Assembly: GCF_900109685.1 (NCBI RefSeq)
Contig: NZ_FOBB01000003.1
Location: forward strand, 744,001 to 808,000
Source of the DNA: Chitinophaga rupis
Lineage (GTDB): Bacteria > Bacteroidota > Bacteroidia > Chitinophagales > Chitinophagaceae
DNA: 64,000 nucleotides
Reading direction: 5' to 3'
Shown here: positions 17,435 through 27,002 of the stretch, piece by piece
Layout of the letters: the number at the start of each line of letters is the position of its first letter
Position numbering within the stretch: the first letter of the stretch is position 1
Program-made: the position numbers and the translations under genes
The notes under the pieces: generated by a model
What the model saw: the letters and a program-made list of their open reading frames with translations, nothing else
Told to the model about the DNA's origin: nothing
The model's database searches: none

Positions 17435-19000
17435 TTAGTAGCCCTGGTTCTGCTTGGGAATACCACCTGCGCCGAGTTCCGGGTTGTTATCTATTTCTGC
17501 CTGCGGTATAGGCAGCAGCTCATCGCGGTTAGCACGGAAATATGGTAACGGATCTGTAGTATAATATCCCTTTTTACGCCAGCGTAAAATATCGCGGTTG
17601 CGCACTTCTTCATCACCCAGCTCCACTGTTCTTTCATGCATAATAGCTTTTATTACTTCGCTTTTATTGCTGCAGGGGTACTGCGTGGTTGGGTAATGCG
17701 GCATTTGTACGCCTGCCCGGTCCCGTACCTGGTTCAGGTAGCCCAGGGCTACTGCCGGTGCGCTGCCCAGCTCTGTTTCACATTCAGCCATCATCAGCAA
17801 TACATCTGCATAGCGGATAATGCGCTGGTTAATACCTCCGGGCCTGTAGCTGCTGTTGTCTTTATAGATCAGCGTAAACTTGCGCCAGCTGATCTTTTTA
17901 GTAACACCGTTCACGACAGAGGAATTCCCGTTCTGCGCAGCGTCTGTTAAAGTGAGGGTGTTGTTAAAGTATTTATCGCCGGTTTGATACACTGTCATTC
18001 CAAAGCGCGGATCTGTTTTAGCAGCGCCGGTAGCGGTATTTTCAAATTCGTTTAAAAAACGATTGGAGGGGATCAGGTTACGCCAGGCGATAGGTGAATA
18101 TTCCTGGTTACGCACAGTGCTTTGCGGTTGCGCATTGGGCTGGTCATCTCCCGTGCCGGCCCAGTTAAAGTTATTATCGCCCCGGTCAAAGAATACGGCT
18201 TCAAAAATAGATTCTTTGTTGAACTCATGTTCTTCATCAAAGTTGTAGCTATAGTTTTCTACCAGGCTATAAATGCCTGCGTTCACTACTGCCTGCAAGG
18301 CCGTTTTAGCGCTGGCATAATCGCCCTTTTGCATATATACCCTGCCTAACAGTGCATTGGCCGCACCTTTGGTAGCCCGGCCCTGATCCGCTATGGTAGC
18401 GGGTAAGGCAGCAGCTGCTTCTGTAAGGTCTTTAATGATCTGTATATATACACTATCTACCGGTTTCCTGGCCTGGAACTGGTCCGCCGCCGTTACCTGT
18501 GTGGTATACACCGGCACCGGGCCCCACATAGTCACCAGCTCAAAATAAGCCCAGCCGCGGAGGAACTTTGCTTCTCCTACACAACGGTCGCGCAGCGCTG
18601 TATTGTCGGTAATATTGGGGCCATTGTCAATGACCGTATTGGAGCGGTGTATCACGGTGTATAAACCATTCCATACGCTGTTCATCACCGCATTATCTGC
18701 CGTGGTGGCTCCATTCAGGATCTGTGCCCTTGGTACTTCCAGCTGCCCACCACCGGAGCTTACATCATCGCTACGCAGGTCATTCAGGAAAAACCATTCC
18801 CGGCCAACCAGTGAACCGGAGTGAAAAATAGCATAAATGGCATTGGTACCGCTTAACAGTTCTGCACTGTTCTTAAAATAGGTATCCAGCGTAGGGTGGC
18901 TGGGGTCTGTTTTTTCCAGCTGTTTGTTACAGGCCAGGATCGTCATACCTCCCACCAGCATCACACCCACTAATAATTTATGAAGATTTGAATATTGCAT
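17435..19000 (-). CDS. SusD/RagB family outer-membrane lipoprotein
   Basis: 521 residues. The N-terminal lipoprotein signal ends in a TILAC lipobox. The SusD-like N-terminal region (YFKNSAELLSGTNAIYAIFHS) and the C-terminal RagB/SusD domain (RIIRYADVLLMMAECETELG, HERTVELGDEEVRNRDILRW) are clear. SusD proteins cap the SusC channel on the cell surface and bind the incoming ligand. It is 27 bp downstream of susC. No polysaccharide-degrading enzyme is in the operon, so the ligand could be a glycan, peptide or other compound. Confidence 0.95.
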   Translation of the reverse strand: MQYSNLHKLLVGVMLVGGMTILACNKQLEKTDPSHPTLDTYFKNSAELLSGTNAIYAIFHSGSLVGREWFFLNDLRSDDVSSGGGQLEVPRAQILNGATTADNAVMNSVWNGLYTVIHRSNTVIDNGPNITDNTALRDRCVGEAKFLRGWAYFELVTMWGPVPVYTTQVTAADQFQARKPVDSVYIQIIKDLTEAAAALPATIADQGRATKGAANALLGRVYMQKGDYASAKTALQAVVNAGIYSLVENYSYNFDEEHEFNKESIFEAVFFDRGDNNFNWAGTGDDQPNAQPQSTVRNQEYSPIAWRNLIPSNRFLNEFENTATGAAKTDPRFGMTVYQTGDKYFNNTLTLTDAAQNGNSSVVNGVTKKISWRKFTLIYKDNSSYRPGGINQRIIRYADVLLMMAECETELGSAPAVALGYLNQVRDRAGVQMPHYPTTQYPCSNKSEVIKAIMHERTVELGDEEVRNRDILRWRKKGYYTTDPLPYFRANRDELLPIPQAEIDNNPELGAGGIPKQNQGY

Positions 19001-19027
19001 ACTGATACTTTTAAAATTCAGGTAACA

Positions 19028-22000
19028 TTAAAAACCTACTTGCACACCCACCTGGAATGATCTTGCTGCAGGATATTGCCCGTAGTCAATACCATTGGTA
19101 AGCGTATTATTCTTGGAACCTATTTCAGGATCCCAACCCTTATAACCCGTAAACGTTAACAGGTTTTGTGATGACACATACACTCTGAAGCTGCTGATAG
19201 CGCCCCTGGTTAAGGATTGCAGGCGGGTGCCGGGAAGAGTGTAGCCCAGTATTACATTCTTTAACCGTAAATAAGAGCCATTTTCCACCCAGCGGGTAGA
19301 TGGGCGTACATTCTGGTTAGGATCACCACTAATGGCACGCGGCACATCCGTATTGGTATGTGCAGGCGTCCACGCATCCAGTACGGTAGTGCTGGAGTTA
19401 AACAGGCGCGCCATCCCTTCTGTGATCACTCTGGCGGCATTGAATATTTTGTTACCCTGCACTCCCTGGAAAAAGAATGACAGGTCAAAATTCTTATAGT
19501 TAGCGCCCAGGTTCAGCGCATAGGTAAAATCAGGAATGTAGCTGCCCAGGAAGGTGCGGTCTGCATCTGTGATCTTACCATCGCCGTTCAGGTCTTTGAA
19601 TTTCAGGTCGCCGGCAGCTGTACCCGGGTTTTGTACGGGGCTGCGCCGAACCTCATCGGCACTCTGGAAAATACCTTCCACCACATAACCATAATAGGAT
19701 TGAATAGGCTGCCCCGCCGCGGTGCGGGTAATGGCCGCACCACCGCCAAAATCGCCATCACCGCCATTATCAATGGTAGCATTGGGAGTATTTAGCTTTA
19801 ACACTTTATTGGTAATAAAAGTAATATTACCGGTAGCGTTCCAGTTAAAGTCGCCTTTGGTTTTGTTGTAGCTGGCCTGCAGCTCCACTCCTTTATTTTC
19901 CATGGAGGCGGCATTAAGGTATACGCCCGTACCATTAAAACCAAAGGAGGCCGGCGTGGGAATATTTAATATCAGGTTATCAGTTTTACGCCTGAAATAT
20001 TCTGCAGATAATGTAATACGGTTATCCAGCAAACCCAGGTCCAGTCCTATGTTGGTTTGTTTAGTTTTTTCCCAGTTCAGGTTTATATTGCTTAACGTGT
20101 TGTAATAAGTGGCATTACCTGTAGTGTTGTTATTATTGAAAGGGTAAGTAGCGCCATTGGCAAACACCACTACCTGCCAGGGATAATATTTGCTGGCAGA
20201 ATAGAATGCATTGCTGGCATCCAGCCCGGTTTCCCCATAACCGGCCCTTAATTTTAATTCAGAAATAGCGGGTATACCTTTCATAAAAGACTCCTGATCT
20301 ATACGCCAGCCTACGGATACTGCAGGGAAGGTGGCATACTTTTTACCAGGCGCCCAAATGGACAATCCGTCCCGGCGGATGGCCGCGCTTAACAGGTATT
20401 TTTCCGCATACTCGTAGCTCACACGGCCAATGTAAGATACCAGCAGGTTCTCTGCCCGTATGGATTTAAAGCTAACGTTACTGGCCCCGTCAAAGGTTTC
20501 TACATCGTTAGAGGACTGGTTGCCGGAGCTGTTCTCCTGGTAGTATTTAGTGCCCTGTGTTTCAAACACGCCTACGGCATTCAGGTGATGTTTATTGAAT
20601 GTTTTATCAAAGGTTAGCTGCTGTGTGTACAATGTAGTGGCGGTACTGCTGCGCAGGTCCGTGATAGTAGCTACTGCAGTACTTCTTCCCTTATCATTAA
20701 AGAGCGGTGCAAACTGATGCTGCGCCAGGTTGGCATAATCCACTCCAAAAGTGGAACGGAATTTTAACCACTTGGCCAGGTTAATTTCCAGGTAGGCAGT
20801 ACCTAATAGCTTAAAGGTTTTGTTATGCGCATTACCCAGCAGCAGCGCATCTTCTACCGGATTGGTAGGGTCTGCGCCGTCCACACTGTTCTCTGCCCCG
20901 CGGAAACCGCCCAGCGTGGTGGGGTCATATACAGGCAGGTAAGGCGGGCTGCGTACCACATTTACCAGGCGGGTACGGTTACCGGAGGTATTGTCATAAC
21001 GTTGATCGGAGTACGAAAAATACAGGTTCTCACCAAATGTGAATAGCTTGCTGATGTTGTGATCAGAATTAATGCGGAAGTTACCGCGCTCATAATTCAC
21101 ACCCTGTGCAATACCATCCTGCTTAAAGTAACCGGCAGAAGAATAAAAGCGCGATCTTTCATTACCACCGCCTACGGATATATTGTGCTGGGTAATAATA
21201 CCGCTCTTAAAATAGGCATCCTGCCAATCTGTATTGGTTTGCGCAAAGGTTTGACTGGCGCCGTCGTAAATAGGCTGACTAAAGTTGGCATCCTCCAGAC
21301 GGGGTGGTTTGGCAATGCCCGCAGCACCGTTCAGCGCTCTTTCATATTGCAGGTATTGCTGCGTGTTCAGCAGGTCTATTTTTTTCCAGGGGCTTTGTGT
21401 GCCTACGTAAGAATCCAGCGCTACCCGCAGGCGGTTGTCGCGTTTCCCTTTTTTGGTAGAGATCATAATCACACCATTGGTAGCGCGGGAGCCATAAATA
21501 GCGGCGGCACTGGCATCTTTCAACACTTCTATAGACTCAATATCACGGCTGTCAAAATTGGAAAGGTTACCGGTAGGAAAACCATCTATTACATATAAAG
21601 GATCAGAGTTAAAGCTGATAGAGCTGATACCACGTATGCGCACAATAGGCGAAGTACCCGGTGTGCCGTTATTGGTTACCGCCAGGCCTGATACCCTTCC
21701 CTGCAAGGCCTGTTCCACACTGGCTACCGGCAGCTCTGCAATAGTTTTGGAATTTACAGAAGCAATAGCGCCTGTGAGCGTGCTTCTTTTTTGTGTGCCG
21801 TAGCCAACTACCACTACTTGTTCTAACAGAGCAACATCGGGCTGTAGCTGTATATTAAGTGTACGTTCAACACCTATTTTTATAGCGTGCACTTTATAGC
21901 CTATCATGGTGAACTCTAAAGTTTCACCGACATCCACGCTAATAGAAAAGCTGCCATTAGGCCCGGTGGTAGTGCCGCGGGAAGTGCCTTTTACCTGTAT

Positions 22001-22489
22001 GGAAACGCCTCCCAATGGTACGCCCGTTTCATCCGTTACCTTACCCGTTATCACTTTAGCCATGTACAAATCAGGCAATACTTTATTGGCATCCAGGTTC
22101 AGAGCCAGCATTTGCCCGGCCCCCTCTCCTTTCTGCGAAAGCACTATCTGCTCACCGGATACATGGTAACTAATGTTAAGGGGATCCAGTAACTGGTCCA
22201 GCACCTCTCCCAGCCGCTGGTTGTGGGCCGTGAGCGATACTCTTTTATTTGCGGGTACCTTTTGTGCGCTGTACACAAATTTTATTTCCGCCAGCTTGCT
22301 GATCTGGCTTAATATGGTTTTAACCGGCTGCTGTTCTGCAACCAGGTTAATCTTCCTGTCCAGCACCTCCTGGCCACTGGTAGTTTTTGCATATAACACT
22401 CCTGTAAGACAGTTTACAAGTAGTAATGGAAGTAGCCCTATCTTCATCAAATAGCGGGTTGTCAAGGAAACGGGAGCCCTTTTTTTCAT
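19028..22489 (-). CDS. SusC/RagA TonB-dependent transporter with STN signalling domain
   Basis: 1153 residues from the ATG at 22489, chosen because the signal peptide starts there (MKKRAPVSLTTRYLMKIGLLPLLL). Order: signal, STN domain (about 50-110, LNISYHVSGEQIVLS), CarboxypepD_reg-like beta-sandwich (GKVTDETGVPLGGVSIQVKGTSRGT), plug with the SusC motif QVVVVGYGTQKRSTLTGAIASV, then the 22-strand barrel. An STN domain lets the receptor contact a FecR-type anti-sigma factor in the periplasm, matching the upstream fecR and ECF genes. An upstream ATG at 22561 is in frame but lies before the signal peptide. Confidence 0.95.
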   Translation of the reverse strand: MKKRAPVSLTTRYLMKIGLLPLLLVNCLTGVLYAKTTSGQEVLDRKINLVAEQQPVKTILSQISKLAEIKFVYSAQKVPANKRVSLTAHNQRLGEVLDQLLDPLNISYHVSGEQIVLSQKGEGAGQMLALNLDANKVLPDLYMAKVITGKVTDETGVPLGGVSIQVKGTSRGTTTGPNGSFSISVDVGETLEFTMIGYKVHAIKIGVERTLNIQLQPDVALLEQVVVVGYGTQKRSTLTGAIASVNSKTIAELPVASVEQALQGRVSGLAVTNNGTPGTSPIVRIRGISSISFNSDPLYVIDGFPTGNLSNFDSRDIESIEVLKDASAAAIYGSRATNGVIMISTKKGKRDNRLRVALDSYVGTQSPWKKIDLLNTQQYLQYERALNGAAGIAKPPRLEDANFSQPIYDGASQTFAQTNTDWQDAYFKSGIITQHNISVGGGNERSRFYSSAGYFKQDGIAQGVNYERGNFRINSDHNISKLFTFGENLYFSYSDQRYDNTSGNRTRLVNVVRSPPYLPVYDPTTLGGFRGAENSVDGADPTNPVEDALLLGNAHNKTFKLLGTAYLEINLAKWLKFRSTFGVDYANLAQHQFAPLFNDKGRSTAVATITDLRSSTATTLYTQQLTFDKTFNKHHLNAVGVFETQGTKYYQENSSGNQSSNDVETFDGASNVSFKSIRAENLLVSYIGRVSYEYAEKYLLSAAIRRDGLSIWAPGKKYATFPAVSVGWRIDQESFMKGIPAISELKLRAGYGETGLDASNAFYSASKYYPWQVVVFANGATYPFNNNNTTGNATYYNTLSNINLNWEKTKQTNIGLDLGLLDNRITLSAEYFRRKTDNLILNIPTPASFGFNGTGVYLNAASMENKGVELQASYNKTKGDFNWNATGNITFITNKVLKLNTPNATIDNGGDGDFGGGAAITRTAAGQPIQSYYGYVVEGIFQSADEVRRSPVQNPGTAAGDLKFKDLNGDGKITDADRTFLGSYIPDFTYALNLGANYKNFDLSFFFQGVQGNKIFNAARVITEGMARLFNSSTTVLDAWTPAHTNTDVPRAISGDPNQNVRPSTRWVENGSYLRLKNVILGYTLPGTRLQSLTRGAISSFRVYVSSQNLLTFTGYKGWDPEIGSKNNTLTNGIDYGQYPAARSFQVGVQVGF

Positions 22490-22748
22490 AACTTTGGAAT
22501 GTTTAATTAAAGCAATCAGTTTTAATGAACACCTGCCCTGGATGTTAGCGCAGCAGGGCAATTCGGGGAGCCGGCATTGTTTACAGCAATACCGGTTCCT
22601 TATTTTAAAACAGGTCAGATCTTATAGGGCTTGTTGGATCCCGGACAATGTTTATTTCAGACCGGAATGGCATGAGCGGTTTAAAACGTACTGAAGAACG
22701 TTGTTGGATAACAAGCCTGTAATATCTTATGGTTTAGTTGACTTTATT

Positions 22749-23852
22749 TTAATTACACCCACTGGCCTGTACCACTACCTGCCCATCAATTACCTCATAT
22801 GTAGCGCCTATGGCCCGGCATACAAGCTCCAGTTTGCGGTAGAATGTTTCATTCCGCAGGTCGGCCGTTACGGTGCAGTGTTTCAGCAGCTCATTGTCGT
22901 ACACAATGCTAATGTCATACGCTTTGGCAATGGTGCTGAAAACCTTTTCCAGCGGCGCATCTTCATACACCATATTTCTATCCGCAGCAGCAGGCACTAT
23001 CATTACAGGATTATCCAGCAGCACCTTTTGGAATTTCTGTGCTGCTTTTGCATATACCAGCCGCTGGTTAGAGGCCAGTATCACCTCACCGGGCTGGTTT
23101 GCCGCCGTCCTGGTAGCGGGCGATCCATCGGCCATGGTGTACACGCTTACCTTACCGGTCCTCACTATTACCTGTATCGTCGTATCGCTTTCAAAAGAGC
23201 GGATGTTAAAGCTGGTACCCAGTACCTTGGTCACAATATCATTGGAGAATACACGGAAGGGCCGGTTGGGCATACGTGTTACACTAAAAAATGCTTCTCC
23301 GCTTAGGTAAATATCGCGCGTACCTGCGCTGTCAAAGTTCCGGGCATAGCCAATACGGCTGTCCGGCGCCAGTTCAATGCTGCTGCCATCCGGCAGTGTA
23401 AGGTGCATAGGCATGTCAGAATTATTCTTTTTCTCTACCAGCTTCCTGTCGGCCGTAAGGGCGGCATAGGAATAAGGTGAGATAGATGCCCCGGGTAAGA
23501 ACATCTTATAAGAAAAGCCTGCTACAGCCAGTAATACTAATATAACCGCCGCTGCATACCACCCTATCTTATAGGTACGGGTGATCGATGCGGGTTGTTC
23601 ATGTTGCTCCCGTATGGTTTGCATCAGCCGTTCAACCTCATGGGTTACCACAGGCGCCGGTACCGCTGTTTGTGTGGTTTTTAAAGATTCCAGTATACGC
23701 CGGGCTTCTGCTATTACCAGGTGCTTGCCGGGGTGCTGCTGCAGCCACTGGTCCCAGAAAGCCTCGTCCTCCTCACGCTTTTCGTATACCCAGCGTATGA
23801 AATCTTCGTCCAGCACAAAATCAGTAATATCATACAACCGGAAGTCTTTCAT
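22749..23852 (-). CDS. FecR-family anti-sigma factor
   Basis: 367 residues. A cytoplasmic N-terminal anti-sigma region (residues 1-95, DEAFWDQWLQQHPGKHLVIAEARRIL) is followed by a single TM (about 97-115), then a periplasmic FecR domain (TLPDGSSIELAPDSRI...RDIYLSGEAFFSVT...VLGTSFNIRSF) and a C-terminal DUF4974/STN-like domain (APLEKVFSTIAKAYDISIVYD). It holds the ECF sigma factor until the STN domain of the SusC receptor signals ligand binding. It lies directly downstream of the sigma gene. Confidence 0.95.
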   Translation of the reverse strand: MKDFRLYDITDFVLDEDFIRWVYEKREEDEAFWDQWLQQHPGKHLVIAEARRILESLKTTQTAVPAPVVTHEVERLMQTIREQHEQPASITRTYKIGWYAAAVILVLLAVAGFSYKMFLPGASISPYSYAALTADRKLVEKKNNSDMPMHLTLPDGSSIELAPDSRIGYARNFDSAGTRDIYLSGEAFFSVTRMPNRPFRVFSNDIVTKVLGTSFNIRSFESDTTIQVIVRTGKVSVYTMADGSPATRTAANQPGEVILASNQRLVYAKAAQKFQKVLLDNPVMIVPAAADRNMVYEDAPLEKVFSTIAKAYDISIVYDNELLKHCTVTADLRNETFYRKLELVCRAIGATYEVIDGQVVVQASGCN

Positions 23853-23918
23853 ATCTATAAAGTTCCCGGAACCTGGCCGTTCTACTGTAAAAAAGGAAAA
23901 TATTTTTTTGAAGAGGGA

Positions 23919-24494
23919 TTAACGGGCTACAAACTCAGTATGCCACAGGTTACGCAGCTTCTGAATGGTTTCGTGCAGCAGGTTATATACTGACTGGCGG
24001 CTGATGCCCATTAGCTCTGCAATCTGCTCATGGTCCAGGTGCTGATAAAACTTCAGGTAGATCACCTCCTGCTGGCGTTTGGATAGCTGGGAAAGGGTAC
24101 GTTTCAGCTTAGCAGCTTTTTCTTCAGATACCTGCTGATCTATGATCAGCTTTTCAATAGAAAACTCGTAAGAGAAATTATAAGCGGCCTGCAGATGTAC
24201 CGGGCTGGCTTTTCGGTTATTATAATAAAGCGCCTTCAGCACCTTGTTCTTTACCGCCCGCAACAGGTAATACCTGATTGACAGGATAGCTGTAGCGCTA
24301 TCACGCCTTTGCCACAGGCTGATAAACACTTCCTGGATACAATCCTTGATCATGGATTCATCGGGCGACAAACGGGCTGCATAATTATAAAGGTCCGTAT
24401 AATACTGCTTCATGAGCAAGGCAAGCACCTGTTCATTGTTGCATTGCAGTTGTTGCAGCCAATAACTCTCTACCTGCGAAAGATCTTCTTTCAT
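23919..24494 (-). CDS. ECF sigma-70 factor (FecI-like)
   Basis: 191 residues. Sigma region 2 is visible at ESMIKDCIQEVFISLWQRRDS and region 4 as LSQLSKRQQEVIYLKFYQHLDHEQIAELMGI followed by SRQSVYNLLHETIQKL (helix-turn-helix). It is the first gene of the ECF-fecR-susC-susD set and probably directs transcription of susC. The gene begins about 27 nt after an exact TAnnTTTG box. Confidence 0.94.
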   Translation of the reverse strand: MKEDLSQVESYWLQQLQCNNEQVLALLMKQYYTDLYNYAARLSPDESMIKDCIQEVFISLWQRRDSATAILSIRYYLLRAVKNKVLKALYYNNRKASPVHLQAAYNFSYEFSIEKLIIDQQVSEEKAAKLKRTLSQLSKRQQEVIYLKFYQHLDHEQIAELMGISRQSVYNLLHETIQKLRNLWHTEFVAR

Positions 24495-24520
24495 TGGCTA
24501 ATTGTTCATAACGTAATAAC

Positions 24521-24528
24521 CAAATTTA
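24521..24528 (-). promoter_or_regulatory. Candidate -7 box for the ECF sigma gene
   Basis: On the minus strand TAAATTTG is an exact TAnnTTTG match, 27 nt before the ATG. No good -33 box lies at the expected distance. Confidence 0.35.
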
Positions 24529-24566
24529 AGCATATTATGCAAATTATGACTGGATGCTACATTTTT

Positions 24567-24914
24567 CTATAGGCTTTCCCTTACCTTCTTAGGCAGGCTG
24601 GCCACTACCAGGTTATAAGAATCTTTAATCCACTCATACAGCAGCTTGTCTGAAATACCACCGCCATGGGTAACCACCGTGTTCCAGTGCTTTTTATTCA
24701 TATGGTAGCCGGGTGTTACGCCATCATAGCGCTCCCGCAGCTCTACGGCATTTTCAGGATCGCACTTCAGGTTCACACTTTCAAATGCATTAATATCCGT
24801 TAAGGCAAACAGCTTTCCCATTACCTTATACACCAGGGTATCCGGGCCAAATGGAAATTCTTCTGTTACACCTTTCAGGCTAAGACAATATTCGCGGAAC
24901 TGTTCAATATGCAT
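24567..24914 (-). CDS. MmcQ/YjbR-family protein
   Basis: 115 residues, the usual size for this family. MHIEQFREYCLSLKGVTEEFPFGPDTLVYKVMGKLFAL and the C-terminal HWNTVVTHGGGISDKLLYEWIKDSYNLVVASLPK are the conserved YjbR/CyaY-like-fold blocks. These proteins are described as DNA-binding-like of unknown role. It is probably a separate transcription unit upstream of the ECF gene. Confidence 0.9.
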   Translation of the reverse strand: MHIEQFREYCLSLKGVTEEFPFGPDTLVYKVMGKLFALTDINAFESVNLKCDPENAVELRERYDGVTPGYHMNKKHWNTVVTHGGGISDKLLYEWIKDSYNLVVASLPKKVRESL

Positions 24915-25035
24915 ATTACTAATTTACGATTTTAGAGCTGATGGAAAAATAGATCCACCCATCAATTAACAGGAAAACCAAAGGTCAAAAATTGTAAATT
25001 CAGCGCTTTAATCAAAATCTAAACCTTTTACACTT

Positions 25036-26928
25036 ATGAGCAGACAGCTGTGGCTGGCCCTTGCCATCCTCCTTTTATTTCCGGCTTTTGCAAAAGCTAT
25101 CAATGAAGACTCCCTGTGGGTGTATGAACATTATACCAAAAAAGAGGTGTACATCCCCATGCGGGACGGTAAGCGACTGTTCGCTTCCGTTTATCTTCCG
25201 AAAGATAACAGTGAAAAACACCCGGTGCTTATGACCCGCACGCCTTACAGCTGCGCACCTTATGGTGAGGATAAGTTCCGGCCCTTCTGGAAAAGCTATG
25301 TGCTGCAATACATGAAAGAGGGTTATATTTTTGTGATAGAGGACGTGAGAGGCCGGTGGATGAGTGAAGGCACTTTTATGGATGTACGCCCCTTTAACCC
25401 AAACAAAAAAGGTAAAAATGATATTGATGAAGCCAGCGATACCTATGACACCATAGACTGGCTTGTAAAGAACCTGGCCAATAATAACGGCAAGGTGGGC
25501 GTGTTCGGCATCTCTTACCCCGGGTTTTATAGTACCATGGCAGCTTTGAGCGGCCACCCTGCCTTAAAGGCGGTAAGCCCCCAAGCCCCGGTAACAGACT
25601 GGTTCCAGGGCGATGACTTTCATCATAACGGCGCTTTTTTTGTAATGGATGGATTCTCTTTTTACACTTCCTTTGGCAAACCACGCCCCCAGCCTACTAC
25701 CGTGGAGCCAACCGATTTTGATTATTACACGCATGACAACTATAAATTCTATTTAGAGACAGGCTCCCTTAAGAACCTGGCCCGCTTGATGGGCGATAGC
25801 ATTGCTTTCTGGAAAGACCTGTACGCACATCCAAACCTGGATGAATGGTGGAAAGCCCGTAATATACGCACGCACCTCAAAAACGTACAGCCGGCCATGT
25901 TAGAAGTAGGCGGTGTATTTGATGCAGAAGATTGTTTCGGCGCATGGAACACTTATAAAGCCATTGAAAAACAAAGCACCGGCACTAACAACCGTATTGT
26001 AATGGGACCCTGGTACCACGGGCAATGGGCGTCTAAAGACGGTACACATTTAGGCAATGTGCAGTTTGACAGCAATACCGCCGAATGGTACCAGCAGAAC
26101 GTGGAGATACCCTTTTTTAATTATTACCTGAAAAACAAAGGCGCTGAGCCAAAGATTGCAGAAGCCACCATTTTTTTCACCGGCGAAAATCAATGGAAGC
26201 AATTACCGCAATGGCCGCCGGCCGGTATGCAGGCCCAACCCATTTTCCTGCAGGCCAATGGCAGGCTGGCTTTCACCAAACCCGCCAGCGCTAATAGCTT
26301 CAGTGAATACGTGAGCGATCCTGCTAAACCGGTACCTTATACAGAGGATGTACATTTTTCCCGCACCATTAATTACATGACGGACGATCAGCGTTTTGCC
26401 GCACGCCGCCCGGATGTGCTGGTGTTTGAAACGGATTCTTTAACGGAAGATGTTACCCTTGCCGGCCCGCTGCAGGCAGACCTGGTAGTAAGCACCACCG
26501 GTACAGATGCGGATTTTGTAGTAAAGCTGATCGATGTATTCCCGGATGATTTTAAATACGAAGAATCAGCAGCCAGCGAACATCGCCGGGTGCCCTCTTC
26601 CACCTATCCCATGGGTGGTTACCAGATGCTGGTACGTGGAGAAATTATGCGGGGCAAGTTCCGCAACAGCTTTGAAAAACCGGAACCTTTTGAACCCGGT
26701 AAACCTACTCCGGTAAAATTCAGCATGCCGGATGTAGCGCATACTTTTAAGAAAGGCCACAAGATCATGGTGCAGGTGCAAAGCAGCTGGTTCCCGCTGG
26801 TAGACCGTAACCCGCAAAAGTTTACAAATATTTACACCTGTGACGATAAAGATTTTCAGAAGGCTACCATTCGTATTTACCATGACGCGGAACATGCTTC
26901 CAGTGTGCAGCTGCCCGTAGTAAAATGA
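25036..26928 (+). CDS. Exported CocE/NonD family hydrolase (S15-like)
   Basis: 630 residues with a signal peptide (cleavage about residue 21, AKA). The alpha/beta-hydrolase domain has the nucleophile S160 in GISYPG. The preceding VIEDVRGRWMSEGTFMDVRPF block and the C-terminal jelly-roll (LAGPLQADLVVSTTGTDADFVVKLIDVFPD) match alpha-amino-acid ester hydrolases and CocE/X-Pro dipeptidyl peptidases. Likely substrates are peptides or amino-acid esters in the periplasm. It lies near, but on the opposite strand to, the SusCD operon; any link to SusCD uptake is inference. Confidence 0.92.
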   Translation: MSRQLWLALAILLLFPAFAKAINEDSLWVYEHYTKKEVYIPMRDGKRLFASVYLPKDNSEKHPVLMTRTPYSCAPYGEDKFRPFWKSYVLQYMKEGYIFVIEDVRGRWMSEGTFMDVRPFNPNKKGKNDIDEASDTYDTIDWLVKNLANNNGKVGVFGISYPGFYSTMAALSGHPALKAVSPQAPVTDWFQGDDFHHNGAFFVMDGFSFYTSFGKPRPQPTTVEPTDFDYYTHDNYKFYLETGSLKNLARLMGDSIAFWKDLYAHPNLDEWWKARNIRTHLKNVQPAMLEVGGVFDAEDCFGAWNTYKAIEKQSTGTNNRIVMGPWYHGQWASKDGTHLGNVQFDSNTAEWYQQNVEIPFFNYYLKNKGAEPKIAEATIFFTGENQWKQLPQWPPAGMQAQPIFLQANGRLAFTKPASANSFSEYVSDPAKPVPYTEDVHFSRTINYMTDDQRFAARRPDVLVFETDSLTEDVTLAGPLQADLVVSTTGTDADFVVKLIDVFPDDFKYEESAASEHRRVPSSTYPMGGYQMLVRGEIMRGKFRNSFEKPEPFEPGKPTPVKFSMPDVAHTFKKGHKIMVQVQSSWFPLVDRNPQKFTNIYTCDDKDFQKATIRIYHDAEHASSVQLPVVK

Positions 26929-26992
26929 ATAATTAAGAATGAATAATTAATAGAAAAGCGCTGGTGTAGCCAATAGCACCAGCGCTTTTCTA
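26929..26992. terminator. Bidirectional terminator after the CocE-like gene
   Basis: A 16-bp perfect stem, 26951-26966 with 26977-26992 (core AAAAGCGCTGGTG), with A- and T-rich flanks, separates two convergent genes. It is preceded by AATTAAT-type heptads. Confidence 0.85.
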
Positions 26993-27002
26993 ATTATCTG
27001 CC

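Noticed and set aside
17435..22489. Polysaccharide utilisation locus
   Set aside because: SusC and SusD are present but no carbohydrate-active enzyme is encoded with them, so the substrate class cannot be stated.
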